Origin: Oryzias latipes
Lineage: Eukaryota; Chordata; Actinopteri; Beloniformes; Adrianichthyidae
DNA length: 64,000 bases
Reading direction: 5' to 3'
NCBI RefSeq assembly: GCF_002234675.1
Contig: NC_019867.2
Span: forward strand, 5,722,001-5,786,000
Each line of letters opens with the position of its first letter. Position 1 is the stretch's first letter. Shown here piece after piece: positions 1-11,200 of the stretch. The translations under genes were made by a program, and so were the position numbers. Below the pieces are notes generated by a model. That model saw only the letters and a list, made by a program, of their open reading frames with translations. It had not been told where the DNA came from and did not search any database.

Positions 1-106
1 AAACATTTAGCTGGTGACCACGTGTCCTTGAACTATACACGACCGTCTCTCACAGTAAAGACCCAAACGAGAGTATTTGTGACGCAGAAAATACTGGCAC
101 CGTTCG

Positions 107-345
107 GATGCATCCACTAGATCCATGAACGTCTTGATTTTCCTCGTCTTAGCTGGAATCTGACTCAAAACTGGATCGCTCCAATACAGATCGCCATATT
201 TTGCAATTGGTAATGATAGACTGGGAGTGTGACGGGCTGTAAGCTAGTTGGAGAGCATGTGAATTCTCAGTTATGGGTGATGGGAAGGGGGGGGGGGGTG
301 AGGGTTGCTCCACGCCTACAATTCAGAGGTAATTTTCTAATGCAG
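107..345 (+). repeat. Family A TIR element, partial copy
   Basis: Diverged interior of the family A repeat: CATCCACTAGATCCATGAAC, a GGGCTGTAAGCTAG segment and a G-run before GGTTGCTCC. The ends are missing. Confidence 0.6.
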
Positions 346-1181
346 TGTTTTTCAACCTTTTTTGAGCCACGGCACACGTTTACCTGGTCAAAAATTCAGC
401 GGTACACCAGCATAAAAAAAAAGGAGAAACTCAGTCTGTATTGATCTACAGCCCCTCAACAATCTCACATGCATTTTTGTGATAATTGTGGCAGAAAAAG
501 CTGAAGTTGCATCTGTTGTTTCTAAAAGATGTAAGAAAAGTTAAATTAGAAAATTTAAAAACTGATGTGTGTTCGTTGTGGTTTCAAGACATCAAAGGAA
601 GACTCATTGTGCGCTGAGACGCTGTCACTTTAATCCAATGGATTATGGGAGATGTAGTGCAAACAGCCGCCGAACGCAGACTCGCGTCTCTGATCTTCAT
701 TGTTTTGTTCACGTGGTCCACAGTCTGATACCAGATTCTGTGGAAAGCTCGGATGAGAAAATTATGCAGAGTTTTGAGCTATTTGCTTAGGGAGAAGGCT
801 TAATTGATGACTGGCGTGAAAAGTGAGTGACGTAAAAACCCAGCTAACCCAGACATGAGGTAGTAGATAGTAATTCTTAACTACCACAGCTATCGCTCCA
901 GTGTTGACTTTCTTTTGACAACCTCAGCCCTTCAGCTGTTTATGCGAATAACATCATTCCAGCGAGTTCAGAAGCAGAGAAAAAGCAGCCTTGCACTACA
1001 GTTGCCATCAACCTAAATCTACAGTGTTGCATATCGGCGCAAATCCAACGTGAAAAGTCGCTTTTCTCTGCGTCAGAATCAGTCGGTTCATGTTATTCGT
1101 GTAATCGGTCTAAGAGTTACTATATGTCTACCAGCCTCGGGGTACATAGGTGTTGCTGGTGACATATCCAGTATTAAAGGG

Positions 1182-1393
1182 TTAATCATTGTGCTATCCT
1201 AGGCACTTTAACGTTGGGAGTTGGGTCATCTGGACCCAGTAGACAATCCGCTGAACCTTTTTTCTTCAATGATTTGTGATTTTCACAGGTGTCCATTGAT
1301 TACATGAAATCTTTCCACCTTTATCCACCTTTTTCATGGTAGGAATAATGCGTCAAAGTAAGGGTGGGGTCATCTAAAGTAGCCCAAGGGTTA
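1182..1393 (+). mobile_element. TTAA-flanked MITE, copy 1
   Basis: About 210 bp starting TTAATCATTGTGCTATCCTA and ending CCAAGGGTTA. It is the same family as the copies at 1689, 14225 and 38689. The inverted ends CCCTTGTGCTATC / GATAGCACAAGGG next to TTAA suggest a non-autonomous piggyBac-like element. This copy is the most diverged at its left end. Confidence 0.75.
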
Positions 1394-1690
1394 TAGACCC
1401 ACTCCAATGAAAATTGTGTTTTTTACATGTTGTTGTAGCATATTTTCTGTTTTAATGTTAGGTAGGGTGCGCAAGGGGCTGTAAACTAGCGGGAGAGAAT
1501 GTAAACAAAATCATGATGGGAAATTAGCACAGGCGTACTCCCCAACTTAAATTTCTAAAGAAGTATTGCTGCTCTGCAGAAACTATGTCCTAGAAAACGA
1601 TGCAGGTTTTTAGATTTGGGCTAAAAAGTGCATTAATCGTTAAAGACCACTGGAAAAAAAGGCTCAAAAGATGACTTGAAGTGGGACCTT
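1394..1690 (+). repeat. Family A TIR element
   Basis: Begins TAGACCCACTCCAATGAAAA and ends AAGTGGGACCTTAA, with the typical interior AACTATGTCCTAGAAAACGA. It is packed exactly between TTAA MITE copies 1 and 2. Confidence 0.8.
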
Positions 1691-1900
1691 AACCCTTGTG
1701 CTATCCTAGGCACTTTAACGTTGGGAGTTGGGTCATCTAGACCCACTAGACAGTGCTCTGAACCTTTTTTCTTCAATGATTTGTGATCTTCACTGGTGTC
1801 CATGGATTACATGAAATCTTTCCACCTTTATCCACCTTTGTCATGGTAGGGAGAACACGTCAATGTAAGGGTGGGGTCATCTAAGATAGTTCAAGGGTTA
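1689..1900 (+). mobile_element. TTAA-flanked MITE, copy 2
   Basis: Starts TTAACCCTTGTGCTATCCTA and ends AGATAGTTCAAGGGTTA. The interior matches the other copies (TCTTCAATGATTTGTGAT, GGATTACATGAAATC). No coding capacity. Confidence 0.85.
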
Positions 1901-2111
1901 TGGAGTTTCAGAGACTCCGAGGACAAAAAGTCACCGGATTTTGGCCCATTTCTTCATGTCCAGTTGTGATAACGTCTTCCTTTTGCTGTTACAAAACTCA
2001 AAACAAACTTCAGTAAACAGAGAGAATACACTAGTCAGTAATGAGGTGAGTGTTTGAGAAATAAGCAAGCATGACCCAAATGTTTGATACAGATTTATGG
2101 ATAACGGTGCA

Positions 2112-2117
2112 TTTATT
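2112..2117 (-). terminator. ndufs4 poly(A) signal AATAAA
   Basis: A perfect AATAAA on the minus strand lies 36 nt after the ndufs4 stop. This implies an unusually short 3' UTR of roughly 55-60 nt. Confidence 0.75.
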
Positions 2118-2152
2118 GACAAGAATGATGCCGGTCGAGGCGGATCTTCAGT

Positions 2153-2256
2153 TTACTTGGCGCTTCTCCTGGTCCTCTTGTCCCAGGAGAAGTTTGCTCC
2201 GTAGGACTTGACTCGGGGCTTTGAGCTCCTCTTCTCCGTGACTTCGTAGCTCCAGC
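2153..2256 (-). CDS. ndufs4: ndufs4 exon 5 and stop
   Basis: 104 coding bases encoding GWSYE followed by [17 protein letters not shown] and TAA. Acceptor actctag. The human C-terminal sequence RTRVSTK is replaced by RTRRSAK, which keeps a basic-basic-Ser site. Confidence 0.96.
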
Positions 2257-5200
2257 CTAGAGTGATAAACATCAGTGTGAGTGATGGGCCTCAGAGAGCC
2301 ATATTTGTTCCCCGGGGATGAGCTCCAACCACAACGAGGTGTTTTGTAGACATCGCCAGGCTGTGTGTTGTCAGAACAACTCTAATCACTTTGGTGCTGC
2401 GATAAACAGAAAAAGGCTGTTTCCTTTGCTCACTTTCAACAAACTTTCACAGATGGTCCACTTCTGAGTCCAAGTGACCCCAACTCCTGTCCGGTCAGTC
2501 TAATGCTAGCTTTTATTAGCTTTTCTGGATTGAATAACGCAGTTCCAACGGCTGCCACTTTAGGGCGCTACGGCCCAAACCCAACTCTTAGCAAGACGGA
2601 AAAAGAGACAAAGAAGAAAACTGACTCCGTCCTTTGTCTACGTCAAAAAGAGTCTGAACCGACTCACTACACCGTAATTTACTTACAAGCTACAATATTT
2701 CACTTTTTTTCAGTTGAGGTTCCTCTGCTCTAAGCCTTTCATTGTTACTTTCTTTGGTTTATGAAATCTGAATCAATCTCCTGCGTAAACACATCCTAAA
2801 TCTGAGTCAAAGCTGGCGCAGAAAAATTAGCTGTTGTTGGGAAATTTGAATCCAAATAAAGCAAAATCCAAAGAACTTTTAGTCTAACTTGAACTCAAAG
2901 TCTGAGCTTTTTCCTTGCCACAGAAAAGGAGCAACGGTTTATCCAAACAACAGAATCACTGTTTTATTATCATTCACATTTTGGCAGATTTACTCTAAAT
3001 GTATAGATATAGATTATTAAGCCTCGAACTGAAGTAACTTTACACACAACCAACAGATTGTCCGTAAATAAAGTGAGAAGGTCACAAAACTAAAGGCAGC
3101 TACAGATGAAAAAAAAGAAGACTTCTCACAATCTGTATTTTATGAATTGAAAGCTAAGTTTAACTCTTTAACATCATTTACATTCTTTTGACAACCGTAA
3201 CTCTAACCGTTCACTCAATTCCGGTGGATTCTGAAGTGGAGCAAAGCGGCCATACGCTAATATGCAGCACTTTACATCAGTAATGAGTTGCATATCGGGG
3301 CAAAGCCGACAGGAAAAGTCGTGTCAGGATCAGCTGGTGAACAGTTCTAGGTGTCGGTCAGGTGTCCCTGGCAACATCTCAGGAGTTAAAGGGTTAATAA
3401 TGACTGGAATTGACCGAAGAAAAGGAAAACCGTTTTGTCTGTGAATGAATTCTGAAAACATATTACCATTTTTCTCAGCAAAAGCGATGGCGTCTTCCTT
3501 TGAGGAGAAGGACAGCACCATGTTGGAAAGAGGATCCGCTCTGAAACGCACAATTTTCAAAAGTCACAGAACTGGAGGAAAAGGAGGGAAATGTAAAGAT
3601 CAGCTTGGTGGTGGGACTGGGAACAAGGATCACAACACTGGGTCCTTACGTGGAGGCCCAGCCCATCAGCGGGTTCTCCCAGCGCTCTCGGGTATCAAAG
3701 TCCATCTTCCACTTCTTGACACTGTTGTTTCCGGACTGCATGGCCGTTTTGGCGGGCACAAAAATGTGAACTTTGCGGGTTTTGATGTGCTCCTCCGGGA
3801 CTCCTGTCACGGTGGTGATGTCCTGAGGGACGAGCAGAGGAGACGAAGCCGACTGTGAGAACCGCTGCATTTAGTGATGACTTTTGTTTCTCACCAACAG
3901 ACCATAAAGAAAGATTTCTCTCTGTTCAGCAGAAAATCATGTCATGAAGACTTAAACTCATAAATAAGTTTTATGTCCAGACTATCACTTACTTGTTGGA
4001 GTCTTTTTTTATTTAAGTATAATCAAAATTATACTTAAAAAAAGTCTGATGTCAGAAGTGTGACAACACAGGCTTTAGGGGTCTATAATTGTCTTTTGCT
4101 AATAAATATGTTAACATGTCACAAATTTCTAATTTTGTTTGATGGTTTTGAAAAAGAGAAATGGTTTCAAATTCAACTCCGTCTAGTCTTATTGTTCTAG
4201 AATCAAAAATATTTAAACATGTTCGGCTCATTTTTTCACAGGAATTTTCAATAAATGGTGCAAACTGCTGAGCACAAGTGTGCGACTGTAGCCATCGACA
4301 TTAAACTACAAATATAACTTTAAATAAATGTGTTTAAAATACTTCAGGTTTCCGGGGGAAAAATCCTTCTGAAAAATCATCTGAAGCTGATCTCACAGGT
4401 TTAAAATAAAACAAATTGATTTTGGAATTGTCATTAAAGAATATCAAACATTTCTTTCTTTATTTTTATCTGTAAACACATTTTAAATAACTTTAAAGTG
4501 ATTACAGAAGCAGCAACTTTAGAGGTTTTCCTTAAAGAAGAGATTTTTTCCCTCAATCATTTTTGATCAATTAACATTTTATTACAAAATAAAATTGAAA
4601 AAGGAAAATGAATGATGGTACCAATCCGCCTGAACACTCAAACCATCAACAGGTGACAATATTTTTATAATTATGACAATGCTGGGAAATGATGGATCCT
4701 GTGGATGACAGTTTGATCCCTGCTTCAGTGGATCCAAGCGCCGCACAACCAGAACCTGGCAGAACCTGAGGTTCCCCAGCGTCCAGGCCAACAGGAGCGA
4801 CTGGTTCTGTAGGAAGCAAACTGGGAGCCCACAGAATCTGCGGCTAACCTCCCGGTCAGCTCGGCCTCAGATGTCTTTTGTCTCCCCCCCTGACTGCTCG
4901 GAGCTCATTAGGGGGCATGAAAGTGGTCGTGACATTAACTGGCTGGAAGGGCTGGGGTCTTTGTTTGGCTTTAGTGGAGAAAGCGGTGAAGAAGAAACAA
5001 AAAAAAAAAAGGAAAGACAATCATCAACAAACATCCAGGATAGTTCTGGAGAAGTTTGGCTCGTAGTGTTTGTGTCCTATGAAAAAAAAAAATAAAGGTG
5101 AGAATTTAAAGCTAACTAATGAAGGAGGGCAGCGTTTTTCCAAAGGTAATTAACAGGTTAAATTAAGTCAAATGAATGTTGGCTTAAAAATGTTTTACAG

Positions 5201-8200
5201 ATTTAAAAACTAAAACAAAGTTATAGTAAAACTGCAGGAATGAGGTCATCAGCGATTGGCTGGAGACTGTCCGAAACGATACTTTCCGTTTGTAAGAGTT
5301 GTTTGTAGAAATTAATCCGTTTGTTTTAGGCTTCAGTTAACATAGTCTAAAGTCTTAAAGGGAAGACGTGTGTCAGCACTCCACAAAAACCTCATTCTGT
5401 TCTTTTTATTTTTTAAAACAAACACATAGAACCCTAAACAGATCCACTATTTTGAACAATCATCTATCAACTAGTAAAAATGGTTAACTATTAACTAGTA
5501 AAATTAGGTGATAATTAGTCATGTGAGAAAGTTTGGTGACTGTAGTTTTAGTATTTTCAGAACTATTGAACATTTTGGATAAATTATGATCCATAAGAAA
5601 TTCTTAAATATCAAAAACAATGACTTTCTTGTAAAATCTTTATTTTCGTATCAACATAATGGTGAGTATTCATGATTAGCTCATACCAATACAACCTTTT
5701 TTGTTTTGGTTCTTTATCAAAAGTTTATAACATCTTTTTTTTAGCACTTTTTCCTGAAGCTTGCACTTTGAGGACATTCCCTTGGCAGTCGTCTCGTTAA
5801 GTCAAATCAGTAGAGACATTTGCTGTCGGATTTAAATGATTATTAAACCAGTTATTCGGCCCAGAAGTTTGAATCTGTGAACATCTTGAGAACTTTACCG
5901 CCTCCTGCTCAAACTGCTACTGTATTCTGATGTTTCACACCAATAATATGGGGATTTATTGGAAGTAATAAGCTTGAAATATATAGAGCTGATCAAAATA
6001 ATAATAAAATAAATATCCAATCCCTGATTGGTCTACAATATCCGATTCGGGTCAATAGGGCCTGATTTTTGATCACATGTTCAGATTAGGCCATCCTTCC
6101 TTCCCGACAGACTGGTGAACCAAACCACTGAGTTACAAAAGTCATAAAAAAACTGTTTTCTGGGATAAATTGTAGTGAAGAAAACAGTTTAATGAAATTC
6201 TTTTTCACAAGTTTCCCTTTTTTTAAATTCAAAATCGCATCATTTTGACATGTCTGTGTAAAGACAGCAGTGGCGCTTCTTTCAGTAAAGACACAATCAC
6301 TTAAACTACATCATAAAAAATACAAAAATAGTAAAACAAACAAACAAACTAAGAATTGAAATTTCAGACATCTATTAATAACCTGAAATTGTTTATTTTT
6401 TCAAGCAATCAAAACAGAAAAAACTAAAGAAGACAAAAGAGCTTTATGTCTATATTTTACTTTGGTTGATTAATTGTGACATGATTAGAAAATTTAAAAG
6501 ATAATGAAGATACACCTGTATATTAAAACATACACATACTCATGTAAATGATGCCATTATAATTACCGTTAGTCATAAATCGACATTTTTGGACTTAAAA
6601 ATCCATTAAATGTGAAGATCGTCAAATAGAATTGAACTATTTCTTTGAGAAAAAGTGGAAACAAGCAAACTTATTTATACCTAAAATATGTAAAACAAGG
6701 ATATTTCTAATTGACCTGATATTAATGGTTAGATTAAAGCAGCAGAGAACCTGAGAAGGAAACAGGAAAGGTCCATGTTTCTGAGGACAGACCTCCTAAA
6801 CCACCAAAGAAGCTTCTGATCAGATCAGTAATAAGACTAAATGTGGGTTTGTTGCAGTTTAAACTGCAGCTTTGATTCAAAGGCACCTTTGGACACAAAT
6901 GCATGATAACTCTCATCTGGTTTCACTTTTTATTTTTACTTTGAATGCTTTTTTTTATGTCTTTGAGGACAACAGAATATTCTGCAGATTAATAAATTCA
7001 GATATTGAACCATAATCCACATCACTCTGGATATGTCTGTATTAAAAACCTGAGAGATTTGTTCTAATGGTTAAAATTTTGCTTTAAAAAAAAACAGGAT
7101 TGCCTTAAAGTTCTCATTTTTATTATCAGGATCAAAAACCATTTGGGATTTGGTTTATTTTAAGAAATCAAAACAAAAAATACTAAAGAAGACTTAAATA
7201 TCTATACATAAATATATCAAACTTTGGATGACTAATTGATTGGAAAAATAAAAAACTAAAAGTAAGAGAAAATACACATCCATTCTTTTTATTCTGCATT
7301 TAAAAAAATAAATAAATTAGAACAAAAACATGGCCACACAAAAAAAAAGGTGAAATGGTTTTAGATGTTCAGGATCAATACTGGAGTCAAGTCACAAAGA
7401 AAAAGAGGAATCTTGGAAGCCATCTCCATGCTTTGTGCACACTTTTTCATCATATTCCAGATGATTTTTTCTACCGCATAGGAAAGTAGGCCAGTGTGAC
7501 GATCGGAGCGAGCGTGGCCGGTGGATATTATCGAGCAACCCGAGTCCCTTTGGGCTGCTATCAAGGATCTGGTCCAATTCTTTAGGGAATTAGCAAACAA
7601 GCGTTGGGAAGTCGGCGACAAAACACAGACGAACCTCCCAGCTTGCAGACAGCAGCCACCCAAGACTGAAGCATTCCAGGGAGCTCTCCTTTCAATACAA
7701 GAATTTTACACATTTCAATGGCCGCAAGAACTTCAAAGCATCTAATTTTCATCATTGTCTGTCATCTGCCAGTTGATTTGTAGAAAGGGGGTCATTCTCT
7801 AAAAAGCCGGCACAAAAGCCCGCCTCTCCTTTGACAAAGAAGCTTCCAATAGTGTTTTCTTTTTTTTCCCCAAGTCTAGGAAATGACACGTCCAACGGCT
7901 AAACCGCCGCCCGTTTCAGTGAACCTGAATTTTCCACGCCGAGAAGCAAAGATCTTGTTCAATCATAAACATTAAAAAGATTGATAAAGTAAAAGAGAAA
8001 GGACGGACAAAAGGGGAAGGAAGGGGGTGGGGGGGTTCATGAGTGCTTGGTAATTATTTCCGGCTGCCCTATCTACTTAACCTTAACAATTCCTTCTCGT
8101 CACAAAGAGGAGGAAAACATGTTCTCCTCACTCGGAGGGGGTAATGGTTCACGACACAAAAACACACAAGACGGTCTTGAGCCGAAACAAAATTAGATGT

Positions 8201-11200
8201 CGGGCACTTCTCCAGCTCGGTGATCAAAAAAATGTTTTTTAAAACGTCGCTGGACTTAAGTCCAAAAGATCCAATTCCACATGAGGGCAAAAATGTTTTG
8301 CAGGGTCTGCAATGTTCTGGCCATATTTGGAGACAAAAAATATGGTGCAGAAAGCTCTTTCAGAGACCAAAATAGGAGGCAGGTTCTAAATCTCTTTCTA
8401 GAAAAAAGTCGTTTTAGAGAATCATTAGATGAGCACTTCCATTTAGGCATGAATCATAAAGTTCTTATAGCAATGCAAAAGTTTGTCTATACTTTAAACT
8501 ACAAGATTCTATAAAAAATATAACGACAACATTCAAGTCTAGACTTGCAATATTTGCATTACACTAAGGACTCGGAGGGTTATCGGTATAACAGCCTCCC
8601 ACAATCACAAAGAGAACGATTGCGGCTGGAATGTGGTGTGTTCCCAGGCGGACTAGAGAGGACGTCACAAAAGGAAAACCCACACGGTGGGCCATTTTTC
8701 TTTTGCCCATGTACAGGAAGCAAAATGAGAACTATCAAGTTTGACACTATTCACAGGGCCTTCACGGGGCCCGACAATACCTGGCTGGGCAGACAGAATG
8801 CCGGGCTTAAGAAAGGGGGGAAAGCGGCTGGCAAAGTCTCCGTCACGTGAAAGCGTGTCCATATTTCTGACACTTCCTGGCTGTACGCCAGATAAAGCGG
8901 AGAGGCGCTTGTCCCCGTGGGGCCGCTGGGCCCGCGGGACCGCCGAGAGCTGGATCCTCTAAGACTCGACGTTTCTGTCTGAACAACACGGGAGTCTCAA
9001 AGTACCTCTTTGTGAAAAGAAAAAAGGAACAGAAAAACAAAAAAAAGAAAACTATCTACATTAAGTTCAAACTGTTTTTTTAAATAATTTAAAGTACTGC
9101 AGAAGCATTTGTAGCTCTTTAGTAACAAATTTGTTAAAAATCTAAACGAATTATCTATAAATGTTGGTAAATATATAAAGGATGACATTATTTTGTGTAG
9201 TAAGAACCGGCTGATCTTACAGAAACGGAAATTATGCTCATTCAGTGTTTTTTTTAATAAAATCAATTAAAAAAGAAGCAAAAATTTCAGTTAATGTTTC
9301 ACACAATTTCACAATTTTAAGCTCTTTAGGTCACTTTTGGAAAACATCAATAAGATTCAATTAACATTTTTGTGTCAATATTTACATAAATGATACAACA
9401 GCATTTTACAAAAAACAAATGTTTTACTTTCATCACATTCGGCTGATCTAGTAAAGTAGAACTTTAACTCATCTTTTTCTATCAGATTTACGCACGTCTT
9501 TAAGGTTTGGTCAGTTTGCCTCCGTCCAACCTCCAGGTGTGTCGTCAGCATTGACCTTAGAGAAACAATTGCTGCTGTCCATCAATTCCAAAAATAATTG
9601 CGTGGAAAACATTCAAGACAGTTGCCATTCTTCCCCATGTGTTCCCAAGTTCACCCCAAGGTCAGAGTGCTAAACAGAGTGAGAAACTCAGCAAAAGGCC
9701 AAAGAGCTCCATCCCAAACTCTGCAGGCCTCAGTCAGCTCTGGATCGCACCATTAAGGAAAAATGGGGGAGAGGGGATCTCTAAATGACTTTTACATTGT
9801 TCTGCTAAAGCAAAATCTTAGAAGTATGACTTTTAACAAAAGCTTTTACATTTTTGGGGGCATGTCTCCTCCCTTGAGCTACAAAATCTACATCAATTCC
9901 ACAAATATAAAGTTAAGATTTGAATTTTAATTAAAAGAAAGAATAAAAAGGTTTTGTGTTTTGTTTGTTCAAAGGCGTTTGATTGAATTCTCAGACAACA
10001 TGAACCTGTTTTAGAAAGAGTTCTCCTTCAGCACTATGAGTTACAGGAAGTCCACATCTTTAATCGTCAACAAACCCTTTATTGACTCATTTGTTTTTCC
10101 AGGGGAGGAAATCAGCCGTCAGTGAACATTACAGCCTGAACTGCTGAAGACCTGGAGATGTGAGCCGCACGCTGCCGCTCTCTGCAAATGTTCTTCCAGC
10201 CACCACCATGCGCAGATTGTTTAATGCATCTTGTCAGTTTCAGATGATTCGCAGCTGCATGTCAACATTTCCTGCAGTTCATTTCCCACAGTTTATATGA
10301 GGAGATATCAAACCCAGATTTGCCTGCTCGGTGATAAAATACTATTTCCATATTCTTTGTTGTCAAATTGTTTTCAGATTGTTCCAAATGAGAGCGGAAT
10401 ACTTTTGCCAGGGAAGGAGCGCAGCCGTAATTGCAACTGGGATTTACCCTGAAATACGGATTATTGATTACAAAGACACCTGATGTCACTTTTTAGATGC
10501 ATCTTTAAACAAATCTTCAAACCAGGTAGAATAAATCGTGTTAAACCGACAAATGAATTTGATGGAAATATCAATAATCTTGGGAGCGGAGCTTTGAACA
10601 CAGCGGAGAGCCTCCTGGGGTTTGGCAAAATTAAGGACTTAAAAACAAGCGAGCAGAAGAAAAACTAACCTTTGAAAACTGTCGGTGAACCCAGAACCCC
10701 GTCTGCTCTACCTCAATAATGAAATACTGCCTGTTCGTCTATTCAGGGAAAGGGGCTTTTTAAAGAAAAAAGGACCACATGAGGGGAATTTCACATTTCT
10801 TTTTACAATAATCCTTGGTGACTCAATTATTTATTAGAAAACTCATTAACTCTCTATAAAAGCAGATCACTGAGACTGCGCCATAAAAATCTGGAGTTCT
10901 CATCAAAGCTCTGACAGACATCAGTTCATGTGTCTAAAGTTAAAAATGATTCCGAAATGTTTTCCATTAATAGACACGAACAACAAATTAGACCCAACTG
11001 ACTTTTATTTACTGTGAAGATGTTTCTTAAAGACCCACATTGATGAAAATTGGTTTTTAATATGTTTTTGTGGCATTTTTCTGATGATGGGGGACAAATA
11101 TAAAAAAAAATGTAGCCCAAAATTGCATTCCTGAGTATTTCTTTATTCAAATTACTGGCATCTGGCTTTAAGCTGTACGGCTGGATAGCTCCAACCTTGC

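Larger units (their letters stand above)
1..2100. other. Intergenic region downstream of ndufs4
   Basis: Holds the partial family A copy at 107-345, the mosaic at 1182-1900 and otherwise unremarkable AT-rich sequence. I see no coding exon. Open frames at 229-444, 569-790 and 1931-2122 lack codon bias, splice context or family resemblance. Confidence 0.6.

Noticed and set aside
3445..3858. 137-aa plus-strand open frame
   Set aside because: It is antisense to ndufs4 exons 3 and 4, whose frame is fixed by homology and splice sites.
8281..8514. 77-aa open frame with several cysteines
   Set aside because: No flanking splice sites, no homology recognised, and antisense frames of similar length overlap it.
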